A stretch of DNA of 59,497 bases, from the NCBI GenBank assembly GCA_001600875.1, contig BCLD01000017.1, positions 591,417-650,913 of the forward strand. The letters run 5' to 3'. Under the pieces are notes generated by a model, which did not search any database, was not told where the DNA came from, and was given only the letters and a program-made list of their open reading frames with translations. Source of the DNA: Solicoccozyma terricola. Lineage: Eukaryota; Basidiomycota; Tremellomycetes; Filobasidiales; Piskurozymaceae. Positions within the stretch are counted from its first letter, which is position 1; each line of letters begins with the position of its first letter. The position numbers and the translations under genes are program-made. Positions 37,184-47,793 of the stretch are shown here, in pieces.

Positions 37184-39797
37184 ATGACATCCCGACAACG
37201 ACCTGGACGACATCACCAGCACTTCCTTACCTCCAGCATCAGCTCTTCACTCGCAGCGCATGCCAGCGTAGTCTGCTTCATGCGTCCTCTTGCGATCCGG
37301 CAATCAGCCACGCTTCTCTGGCGGAAACTCGGAAAGTGCACGGTCATGCCGACCAAAGGTGGAGAGCGAGAGAGACGGATGAGCGAGCTGGGAGGAAGAG
37401 GGGGTTCCAAGACGATACCGCGTGTATCCTCCGAGAGTTTTCATGCAGGTACATCTAGACATCGGAAGAGATCATCGGTGGAAGAGCTGGTGGATGAAGC
37501 GGTGTCGACTCCCTTGGCATCCTCACCTCGGAGTATCGCCTCATCCCGATTCGACGAAAGCCATGAAGCTGTACCCCCACCACCGAGAGCCTATATGGCG
37601 TCCCATGACACCGATCATTCCTCACGGCAACGACCGCATCTGATGTCGCAGGTCTCTAGGGCGAGCATGCCAGTGTCTGGTCTGATACACGTCAATCCGA
37701 CGGTCAGTTCTTTGGGAATAGGGATCTCAAGCCATCCTTCGATGAAAATGCGGACGTCTTACGATCTTGGATCTCCGACCAAAGGCAAAGGTCGAGAGCC
37801 GCTCATTCAAGGTCAAGAAACGAGCCTATTTGACATTGTACAAGTCGGACAAAGAACGGGTCAACAGCATACCGACTCGTCAAGAGGATCATTCGATTAC
37901 TTTCGAATGCCAGAGCTATCAATACCTAAGCTCCCATTCACCGCTCCGACAGCAACATTCAAGAACCCATTCGGGACGCAGTCTGCTTCTGCAGATCGGC
38001 CGAGACCGAGACGACGGCGGTCCTCGTCGACGGGAACGTTACCGCCAAGACAGGTACAACGGACCATCACTTCCATCATCGATTCATCTCCGCCACGATC
38101 TGTATCACAACAGTATCTCACCGATATGCAAGATCTCTCTAGAACAGTATCTCCTCCTTCATCCTTCCCACTTGGACTCCATACACTCAAACGACCGACT
38201 TTCTCCATTTCTAAACCTCAATTACCATCTCTTTCGGACCTTTCGTCACCATTCTCTACATCGTCTACGAATAACCTCGATTGGAGAACGTGGTGGGATG
38301 GTCCGAAGAAAGATAGAATGAATGTGAAAGACCCGAAAGCAAGGAAGAGAGGTCATGAAATGTTGAAAGAGGAGGATAAAGGTGAGACTACGGAAGAAGA
38401 GGAAGCGAAGCTGAGTAGAAAATGTGAGTGCAGCGTGGTTCTTTCTGGTCGGGTGGGGGTTTTTCGTTTTCTGGGCGTGTGCTAACAAGCGACATATGGA
38501 GGACTAGACGCCTCACCAAAGAACCCAATCATTTTCTGTCATGGTCTTCTTGGATTCGACTATCTCGGTCCTGCAAGTCTTCCTCCGTAAGTCCCCGGGG
38601 GGATTTCGCTCTCTTTTCCTGCACATCCTCCATTTAACTTCCGCTTTCACCCCCCACAGCTTGCAAATATCACACTGGCGTGGAATCCGAGAGGTTTTGG
38701 AATCAAATGGGACAGAAGTGATGATCACTCGTGTACCGGCTACGTCGAGTGTGAAAGATAGAGCGAAGATACTGATGGAAACGATCGAGGAGAGATATGC
38801 AGGAAGAGAAGTGAATTTGATAGGACACAGTATGGTGAGTTTTTTTCCCCCCCCCCCCCCCCCCCCCGCGACCAAGGGGTCGTGTGGGGTGTGTAGCTGT
38901 GAGCTATACTCTAACTCTGAATGGGTAATTGTTCTTTCATAAAGGGCGGCTTGGATTGCAGATATTTGATATCGGTGTTGAAACCGACGAAATTCAAAGT
39001 CGTTAGTTGTACAACGATATCGACACCTCATAAGGGATCTCCATTTGCAGACTACGTGATTGACAATGTGATAGGTCGTAGGTCCCCCCGTTCTCCTTTT
39101 TCTTTTCCCCTCTCTCTTCCCTCGCCTCGCCTCCCATACTGATCAGTTGGGGTGTCATCTCATCAGGCGATCGTCTCCCTCTTTGGATCGCCCTTCTTGA
39201 TACGCTGAAATTCCCCAACTCTGGCGACGGAAGTGCATTCGAATCTCTTGGAACTGAAGCGATGATTGAATTCAATGAACAAGTTTCAGATGATCCGACT
39301 GTCAAGTATTATTCATGGGGAGCGACATTTAATCCTGGGTTATTGGATACATTCCGATGGCCACATAGTGTGATTTTAGAGAAAGAAGGACCGAATGATG
39401 GGTTGGTTAGTGTGGAAAGTGCGAAGCATGGGGAGTATAGGGGGACGTTGGAGGGTGTTAATCATCTGGATCTGTGAGTGGGAGAGGAGGGAGGGAAAGA
39501 GGGGGGGGGGGGCGGGGTCGACTATAAACCTGGACACTGGCTGAAAAAATACTCGATTCTAATGGGACTTTTGGGTATTCTCGCAGTGTCGGATGGGTCA
39601 ATCATGTTAGATATACGTTGTCAGCTTGGTCCGGGAAAGAAATCGCTTTCAAGCCAGCGACATTTTATCTTGAAGTGGTGAGTTGCAGATAAACGTTTTT
39701 TTTGGGGGGGGGGGGGGNGGNNGTTTCGTGAGAGAATTGATTGCTAATCGAGCTGGTTGGTACACAGGCAGATCATCTCGCGAAGAATGGATTCTGA
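37184..39797 (+). CDS. TGL2: TGL2-like lipase, probably mitochondrial
   Basis: Alpha/beta hydrolase related to yeast Tgl2 (mitochondrial triacylglycerol lipase) and bacterial LipA-type lipases. The N-terminal 400 residues are disordered and Ser/Pro/Arg-rich. An internal Met gives MRPLAIRQSATLLWRKLGKC, a good amphipathic presequence, so the start could be there. The catalytic domain begins KNPIIFCHGLLGFDYLG (oxyanion region), then SHWRGIREVLESNGTEVMIT, VNLIGHSMGGLDCRYL (nucleophile Ser), TTISTPHKGSPFADYV, EGPNDGLVSVESAKHG (Asp) and GVNHLDLVGWVNH (His). The codons of GHSMGG are split by an intron carrying a 21-base C run (38847-38867). A later intron has a 14-base G run with unresolved Ns (39704-39722). 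It ends ATFYLEVADHLAKNGF. Confidence 0.85.
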
Positions 39798-40314
39798 AGG
39801 TGGTGTCCCGAGCGGCCGAGGGGCTATTAGCATATAGCACCATATATCCGGTGCGAAAACAAGTACAGTCGTGTGAAAATGGGTTTCACGCTGCTAGGCA
39901 GACCCCACTCCCGTCTGTCTCTGCCGCTGCCGGGGATGGGGGATGGGGGCCACAGAGGGTTGTGCGGTGATCACCCCTCCTCCGCCCGCCGTCCCAGCCC
40001 TGCCAGCCCCTGCCAGCCCCTGCCAGCCCTGCCTACCCCCTCCCTGCCCCCCTGGCCCCCTGTGCACTTGACACCGGGTCATGCGTCGTCAGTGCGCGTC
40101 TGTTTGAAAAAGTGGCTGTAAACAAATCACAGGCCAGAACGAAAAGTTGTGTAAACCGTGCAGCCCATCCCATTCAGCCCATATCCCATCCAGCCCATCC
40201 AGCAGCTGCTACGGTCACCGTCACCGTCATCGTCACCACACTTGCAACGCCCTCTACCACGCCCACACCGCACCCCCATCGTCCCCATCGTCCCGCTTCA
40301 ACCCGCCGCCCACC
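39798..40314. promoter_or_regulatory. Elongase upstream region with CCTGCCAG-type repeats
   Basis: A 517-bp stretch between the lipase stop and the elongase start. It contains a C-rich tandem array of CCCTGCCAG units (about 39993-40035) followed by CCCATCC/CAGCCCAT repeats (about 40160-40200). The region is pyrimidine-rich up to the start codon, as expected of a leader. No gene seen. Confidence 0.4.
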
Positions 40315-41199
40315 ATGCTCTCATTCCTCCAGGCATACTTCTCCAAACCCGGACCCCTCGCGACCCTCCTCGCCAGCGTAGCCCCATCTCAGATCTACCC
40401 GCTTCCATACCAACTCACACACTGGGTTCCTGGAAACTCGGACGTAGGGTTCGGTCATGCAGCGAGGTCGACACCGTTGAGTACGACAAGTCAGGTCGTT
40501 GCAGCGATCGCTACGTACCTTGTCGTTATCTTTGGGGGAAGGGAGCTGATGAGGTGAGTGCGAGTATACCTACCGTCCGTCCGGACATCATTTCCTAGTG
40601 GAGCGAAGATTATTGTCTCGTGCGAACGGAGTGAGCGGTACTCTCGTGGGCGAAGCGCAGCGAGCATTTATTTCTTCCTGGATCTCGGGACGTGGGTGAG
40701 CGTAGCGAGCATTGCTTTCTACCTTGTTCGCGAACGTAGCGAGCACTCACATCTCATTGTCTCTTACGAACGGAGTGAGCGGGACTCTCGTCGGCGAGCA
40801 TTGCAAACACTACTCTTTCGTTGTTTTTTTTTCCTTCTCGCGAGTGAAGCGAGCACTCATTCCTTTTTTTTTTGGCAAAGTGGGAGATCATTTAGTAGAC
40901 GGAAAAGGGAATCTCATATCTCATGGAGTACCTAAGCATCTTTGACCAAATGACCGAGAGAGGAGGGAGTTCGAGTATCGTTACTCGAGATGACCGAATG
41001 ACAGCTGCGCTGCAACTTTGAGATGTCTCGACGTCGAAAGGTGGATGGATGGGTCAGACGCGTATAGCTACCTTCTCTGCTAGCATTACATCTTGGAGAA
41101 GAATGACACTTTTAGTGTTTTATATCTTCCAATCCTTGCACGGATCAGAGATTGACACCCATAGATGGGATTATTGGAAAAGTGCTTCATGGAATTCAC

Positions 41200-41242
<43 letters not shown>

Positions 41243-43242
41243 GGTCGCTGTCTTGCATTCTCTCAAGATCCCCTCGTTTTTGACACTGACATACTTTTCG
41301 TTCCCCTTCCCCCCCTCCCCCACTCCCCATCTTCCTTTCATCTATTTTCCTACATATTCCCACTCACCAACCTCTCAATTCCCACCTCCTCATCATACCA
41401 CTCACTCCGGGAATATCTTGAAAAAAAAAAAAAATCTCCCCCTTTTATTTTCAACAAATAGGAACCGTGAACCGTTCAAGCTCACTTTCCTCTTCAGGGT
41501 ACACAATATCTTCTTATCGTTGGGAAGTTTGGTTTTGTTGTTGTTGATGTTGGAGGAGATGTGAGTACTCACAGAGGAGGATCTTTTGGAGGCTAGATTG
41601 GATAGATGTCGAAGGGATAGCACCAGGATGGAGAGGGTTGTCGAGTGGGGAAGATAAATGAATGTGGGGGTGGGATGCAGAACGTGGATGTGAATGTTCT
41701 CTCTTGCAAGGGCTCGCATGCAAGCTGTTCACTTTGGAAAGGGGATATCACACAACCACGGAGCCGGATGGGAATACAAGAAACGCTGTGAAATCGTTTT
41801 GGAAGAAAAAAAAAGCCTCAATATCTGATAATGTTTCTTTTCTATTTTTCACCTGCACCAGCGTACCGCTTTACTGGCGACATGGTTTCTTCTGGTCGAT
41901 TTGCAACACCAAAGCTTTCACTCCCGTACGTCATCTACTCCTTTTAAACTTTCTTTGCTCAAAAACGCTTCTGCTGACCTGGGCATCTGGAACGAAATGT
42001 AGAGGATGGTTTCGTACTACATGATCAACTACTACATCAAATACATTGAATTGATCGACACTGTCTTCCTTGTTCTCAAGAAGAAGAAGCTTGGTGAGTC
42101 TCTCTACTCTCGCGCAGTCTGATCGGGGTAGATTGAAGCTGATTTGGAAATGTTTGTTGGGTCGTTGTCATGGGGGTGATATTATATTATACAGCATTCC
42201 TTCATGTTTTCCATCACGCTGCTACTGCTGTGTTGTGTTTCAACCAGCTTGGTGGTCAGACCAGTGTTGTGAGTTTTTGGCATTGATTCCCCCGAGGAGG
42301 GAAAAATCCCCCGAGAAGCGGTCCTTGATGAGATTGTGAATTTTTTTTTCACAGCAATGGGTCGTCATCACTCTCAACTTGTTCGTTCACGTCATCATGT
42401 GTGAGTGTGTTGAATGTGGTTCACGCGATACGACAAGAATATTTTGTTGATGAATACGAAATCAATGTGATAGACTACTACTACTACGCCACCGCCGGTG
42501 GTGCCAAGATCTGGGTGAGCCGTTCATCGACTCTTCGAATTCGACAAATAAATAAATAAATGGGAACTGATGTGAACGGGGAATGTTGTTGGACTCCGCA
42601 GTGGAAGAAATACTTGACGACCCTTCAAATCACTCAATTCGTCATTGATCTTTTCGTAACCTACTTTGCCAGTATGTTTCCCCCCTTCCCCCCCCCCCCC
42701 CCCGGCGTGTCGTCGCCAACCAATCAACGGGGAACTGACAAATAGAGATGTGGTTACATTTAAAAACAGCTTACACTCACTTCGCTATGACTCGTTTCCG
42801 TGCCCTTCCTACCATGGGAGATTGCGCTGGTTCGGAAGATGCAGCCATCTTTGGTGTTAGTCTTTTGACTTCTTATTTGTTCTTGTTCATCGCGTAAGTT
42901 CCCCCCTCCCCCCCGTCCCCCCGATCTCTATCACATTGGATATCAAGAAATTGGGAAAAAATCTGATCGAGGTGTTTGTGCGGTTACAGGTTTTACCAAG
43001 CAACTTACAAGAAGGGGGTTAGTATTCCGAGCATTCTTTGAGAAACCCCGTGTGGTGATACTTGACGCTGATCACGACCACGATCTTAGCAGGCTGCCAA
43101 GGCCAAGCGAGCGAACGGAGAGATCCGAGGTTCCGAGAAGAGCAAGGTGAGGAGTAACGGTTGCAACTACTTTGGAAGGCCCCCGCGCGCCCGTGCTGAT
43201 GGTTGGAAATTGGAACTTTACTGGTTGGTGTGTTTAAAGTAG
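40315..43242 (+). CDS. Fatty-acid elongase, ELO family
   Basis: ER membrane condensing enzyme that extends fatty acids for sphingolipids and other lipids. The start gives MLSFLQAYFSKPGPLATLLA. Motifs: FKLTFLFRVHNIFLSLGSLV, IVPLYWRHGFFWSICN, MINYYIKYIELIDTVFLVLK, then the histidine box AFLHVFHHAATAVLCFNQLG (HxxHH), LNLFVHVIMYYYYYATAGG and FVIDLFVTYFAAYTHFA. Of the yeast paralogues it looks like the Elo2/Elo3 or Elo1 class; I cannot separate them. The first intron is 908 nt (40554-41461), far longer than any other here, with repeats and a 41-base T run. The last intron (43147-43239) ends at the stop codon, giving a terminus ...GSEKSK; keeping it adds 31 codons in frame before the same stop. Another intron carries a 16-base C run (42688-42703). 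Confidence 0.92.
40612..40863 (+). repeat. Short direct repeats inside the elongase first intron
   Basis: Two copies of a roughly 47-56 nt unit, each starting ATTGTCTC and containing GAACGGAGTGAGCGG and ACTCTCGT, lie at 40612-40668 and 40756-40802. Between and after them are four more AGCGAGCA-type elements, at about 40650, 40701, 40736 and 40847. They lie entirely within a 908-nt intron. I do not recognise a transposon family. Confidence 0.7.
41201..41241 (+). repeat. Poly-T run of about 41 bases
   Basis: An uninterrupted T homopolymer inside the elongase first intron. It reads like the poly-A tail of a retroposed copy inserted in reverse orientation, or simple slippage. No target-site duplication was identified. 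The true length is uncertain in assembled data. Confidence 0.8.
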
Positions 43243-43716
43243 TAGGTTATCAGGGAGGATAAGAGAGGTGTGGTGATTATCACTGAGGTGGCACAGTAAG
43301 AAGTGATATGGAGGAAAAAGTAGATGTGGGGGTGGGGGTGGGGGTAGGGGGTGGAATGGGGGAGAAAGGGTAGCGAGATAGGGAGAAGTGGCTACGCGGA
43401 GGTCAACACGGGCAAAAGCCTACCGTTGTTGCTGCTTGCACCACATGCGCGTGGAGGGACGAGTCCTACGCAACTTGTCTGCTTCTCTCCGGTCTATCCT
43501 TGTCCCAATTAAAAACTGCATGGGTACCGTGATCTCATTCGTTATAGACATGACATGGATCGAGTTAGAAATAAAGCCATGGACGGAAGTGTCACGTGAT
43601 CTATTTTCATTTGTCGCGTCGCGTGGCACAGCACATCATCTCACTCCAGCAGCGATGGGTGATGGATGGTGGGTGTGGCCGTTCGTTCGTCGACGGGTTC
43701 ATCTGCAGGCTCAGCC
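43243..43716. promoter_or_regulatory. FAN1 upstream region
   Basis: A 474-bp stretch between the elongase stop and the FAN1 start. It has a GGGGGT-type repeat at about 43327-43355. A CACGTG-like TCACGTGA palindrome at about 43591-43598 is an E-box-type site. No gene seen. Confidence 0.4.
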
Positions 43717-46700
43717 ATGTCGGATCCAGCGGCACCTCAACCCCAAGCAAGGCCAGCCGCTCCTCAGAGGTCGCTGTCCGACTCGATACCGGTGGATATT
43801 TATGCCCAGTTCGGCTCACAGAGTCGAGAGGACGGGGACGGTGACGGTCAAGATGCCCAGGTTGCTACGAAGGGTAGAGTGAGTTGAATTATACAAAGTG
43901 GGAATTGATATGTACGAGCAAATGCGGAAATACTGATCAGCTGCTGATACAAATAGGTGTCGATGTATGTCAGGATAGTAGATGGTGAGACCGTTGCGCC
44001 AGAGAAATACCTTCAGCGAAGAAATGTTTTTTTTCTGATTGACATATAATGGACCGCACAGAGATGATCGACACAGTTCTATCCAAAGAAACCTACCTCC
44101 TCTCCAACCATGAGCTTCAAGTTATCCAGCGGTTCCGCGCTCTAGATTGTGAGGCCTGATAATTATCACACCATTTACATGTCGGGAACCTCTGACCCCC
44201 GAATGATCTACTATGCAGACGAACCCAAATACCTACTCGTTCGGCTCCTTCTGCGCAAGACCAACAAGATATTCTCACGCAATGAATTGAAAATTCGATA
44301 TTCATCAGAGTTAGGTCATCATCTCCAAACAGCAATGCAGGAATTAATCAAACCTCTCGGTTTAAATGAAGAAGATGGTATGGGAATCAAGGCGTTACCC
44401 AATGAACAAGACTCAACACCAGCCGAGAGGATGAATGGATTCTTTTCTGCCGATGAACTGAGAAGTATATCGAATCCTTCTCCGTGTTACAAAGAGATGA
44501 TTGGAAATGCAGAAGCAGGACCGAGCAATTATAGAGATAGACGTATGTCTCTCGAGGTTTTGGAAATCCAGAAGGCAAAGTCGTGGAAGGATGTATCATC
44601 CGGAATGACTGTTGAAGAGGAAATGAAAGAACCAGCGCTAGCAAAAGCACTGAAGATCTCAGCGTGGGAGGCAATACAAGCAACCTCCAAGTCCTCGACG
44701 AAGAAGGAGACATCTCCACCGACAACGCCGAACAAATCTGGTTCCATATCACCAGCTAAAGGTAAAGCAAAAGAGTCCACGGATGATTTCTACAAGATGA
44801 AAGAAGGATCAACGGATGATATCACTGCGTTTGCAAGAGGGGAGCAGGATATGGAGGTTGAGGAAATCATCAAATATTTAGGAATGGCGGAGTTGAGTAC
44901 GATTGCAAAAGAGTTGAAATGTTGGAAGTCGAAATACTCGGTTAGTTGACTCGAACTTGGATTTTTTTTTTTGGGAGGGGTGTATTGAAAGCTGATAAGA
45001 GCAAGTTGTGATAAGCGAGGAGAAGTGATCCAAACACTGCTCCATTCAGCTTCCAAGCAAAGTCGCTTGGCGTTCTCGCGACTGCAGTCGCCACCGAAGA
45101 GTTCTCCGTCTGGGGGACGACAGACAACGCTACAATTCGCTTCGAAAAAATCTGTTTCCGCCAAATCAGTTCGGACTGGACGCAGTATACTACTAAGTAA
45201 AGTCATCGATGCTCTCGGTGGTAATGCAATTCAAATCGCACTTCCGTTCCGACTTCTCATCTCACGTATTAATCTCATCTACTACCGCTCCACAATCACT
45301 CCTCCTTCTGGCGTTGCTAAATCCCTCATGCTACCTGAGATCTTGACATCATCTCACAAACGCGCTTATCCATCCGAGATAAAACCCCGTCGATCGGTCA
45401 TCTGGCAGACTCGTGATGCTCTGCTCGAATATGAACGTGCTTTGGAGATGGAAGCTATCGTCGACGAATCCCTTGGAGAACAGAATCATTCAAGTGGAGC
45501 TTGGGTTGGACCTAATGGGTTCGGTTTTGGAACGACGGGTGGTAGGTTGGAAGGTGCGAAGAGGGTTAGGAAAGTATGGGAGGGAGTTTATGAGAAATGG
45601 AGGGTGGCGGCAGCGCAAGGGGGTGATGTCAAAGTGACGGGGTCCAGGCATATTTTGGATCGGTTTACTTTGGGTCATATCCTAACTCGTGTCGTTGCAA
45701 AAGGTGCAGTGGCACTTGGCATCCTACACGAGTACGATTTGGAATGTGAGGTTCTTCGTAATCTGCTTGGTCAACGGATCTGGAGGAGGGGTAAACGAGG
45801 GTGAGTTTTCGTCTTGCATTTACAACGATGGTTTGATTTCTGACGCGGGGACATCCAGCGCTTGGTACGACCGGCTCGCTCTTGTCTTGATGACGCACTA
45901 TCAAGGAGACAAGGATAAGAAGAGGGAAGCGGCGCAGGTCTGCATTGATGGTTTAACAGATGATGATACCCATTTGAGTGAGGTTTAACGGGGTGGGTGT
46001 TTGCCGACTCTTATTTCCGAGTTGACCCGTCTGATCTACAGTCTACCGACCGCGATTATCTCGCCGTCTTACTCGTCTCGAAAAACAACTCGACCTTCCC
46101 TCTAACGAGAGACACATCTGCGAGACCGAGTTGCGAAAGTCTGAGCATCGCACGTTGAAAGCTCATCGAGTACGACAGACAACAAGTAGTAAGACGGGCC
46201 AGAAACGAAAAGCTGACGGGGAGGAAGAGGATGAGGAACACGGAGTTGAAAAGATGTCAAGCGGTAAAAGCTGGTGGCTTGGAAGAGAATGCGAGGTTAG
46301 CGTGGAACAGTGGGTGTTGGAATGGTGGGAGGATAAAGGTTACAAAGGGTGAGTTGATGATGAAAAGCAATACTGTAGGGCTCTGCCATTAACACTGGAC
46401 TTCGGTCTCCAGATTCCACTCCGAATCATCTATCCTCACTACGCTCTTCGGTCTATTGTTCTGGCCAATACTGTACAGTGACATCCCTGGTGCCTTTGAA
46501 ACGCCGTACCAATTGGCACCCTTGGATCTTGGCGACGATTCTTTCTATCAATCTCGAAAGGATGAAATCGAGGAGCGGTTGAATAGGATGACCAAGAAGG
46601 GTGAGACGTTGAAGATGCTTAGAGAGGTAGATGAAAGGGAGAGGGAGAGGGGCACTATGGCGATTGGAGTGAGATGGGGTTATGAAAGAGGAGACTTGGA

Positions 46701-47528
46701 GGAAATCGTGCAAGTGAGCGCCGCAGCCTTTTGGTCAAGTTTGCTTTCGAGAGGTGCTAATGGTATCGTCGGATAGTGCCTCGGTGGGAAGGCCCTATCA
46801 GTTATCTGCAGGATGTTCTGCGAAGAATACGGACATCGAGCTTCCGGTGTTCCTGATTTGATGTGAGTTTGACAAACATCAAGTGCGAGTGTTCATGTGT
46901 CTCACGAGAGAAACATATATTCTAGCGTCTGGCATCCAGAGAAGAAGACATGTCGATTCGTCGAAGTCAAAAGTCCGAACGATACTTTGTCCGAGACACA
47001 AAAGGTTTGTACTGTTAATTGCGAGCTTACTTAACATTTGCTAGATGCTGACAAGCTGCGGTCGTTGGGGATTGTACTCAGGTGTGGCTATCCGTACTTC
47101 TCTCTGCAGGAATTGCTGTGGAAGTATGTCATGTAGCGGAAGCTACCACCAAGCCACCTGTCAACAAGGGTCGCAAACGGCGAAAAGAGGGAACTGAAGG
47201 TTGGGGCAATGGCAGGAAAGATTTCGACGGAGATCAGGAAGAGAATCCCGAGGAGGACGATGAAGACGAGGAAGATGATGAGTTTAAATATGAGAGCGGA
47301 GGTGAAGGCAAAGGAGAAGGGATGCTGTTGAGTCATACGGAGTCGGTCCGGGAGAAACGACAGGAGGCAACGTTGAGGGACAAGAAGAGAAGAGAGAACA
47401 GCGAGAACATGGACCCGGACGATGTAGAATCCTTTCGGAAAGAGGTAAAGAGGCAGAAGAGTACACCTGTGAGGAAGCTTGGGCCGGTACTTGGGTGCAG
47501 TGCGGCTCAAGCGATTGAGATAGTATGA
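43717..47528 (+). CDS. FAN1: FAN1 structure-specific nuclease (VRR-NUC)
   Basis: Fanconi-associated nuclease 1, a 5' flap endonuclease and 5'-3' exonuclease in interstrand crosslink repair in the nucleus. The N-terminus is short and disordered (MSDPAAPQPQARPAAPQRS) with no UBZ zinc finger visible, as in fission yeast. The core starts MIDTVLSKETYLLSNHELQV, then YLLVRLLLRKTNKIFSRNEL. A SAP-like/helical region, TPR-like helices around HILTRVVAKGAVALGILHEY, and AWYDRLALVLMTHYQGDKDK follow. The nuclease domain reads CLGGKALSVICRMFCEEYGH, GVPDLIVWHPEK and CRFVEVKSPNDTLSETQKVW, containing the PD-(D/E)xK residues of VRR-NUC, then AGIAVEVCHV. After the domain comes an acidic/basic tail of about 110 residues (EENPEEDDEDEEDDEF) that is longer than usual. 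Confidence 0.9.
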
Positions 47529-47793
47529 GTAGTCGACGTTGTAGTTGGGGATATGGTCAACAAACCGCGACACGTGACCATGGACCTCCTACACGCGTCT
47601 CAGGAACCAAACAGACAAGTGCCAAAGTACTCTCTACCTCCACTCGCTCCAGCAGCATCACAGGTTGCTCGTCGATCCAGGAGGCGGTAGGGTCCACTTC
47701 TTGGATATTGCTACCACCCAGCCACCGTCACTACTGCTGGGAAACCAGCTTCGTAACCGGTGTGAAACGCGAACGGCTCATACAACAACAATC

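Noticed and set aside
40600..40935. Coding extension of the elongase through ERSE-rich repeats
   Set aside because: The repeated ERSE peptide comes from the intronic DNA repeats; the GTGAGT donor at 40554 and the conserved next exon at 41462 show it is an intron.
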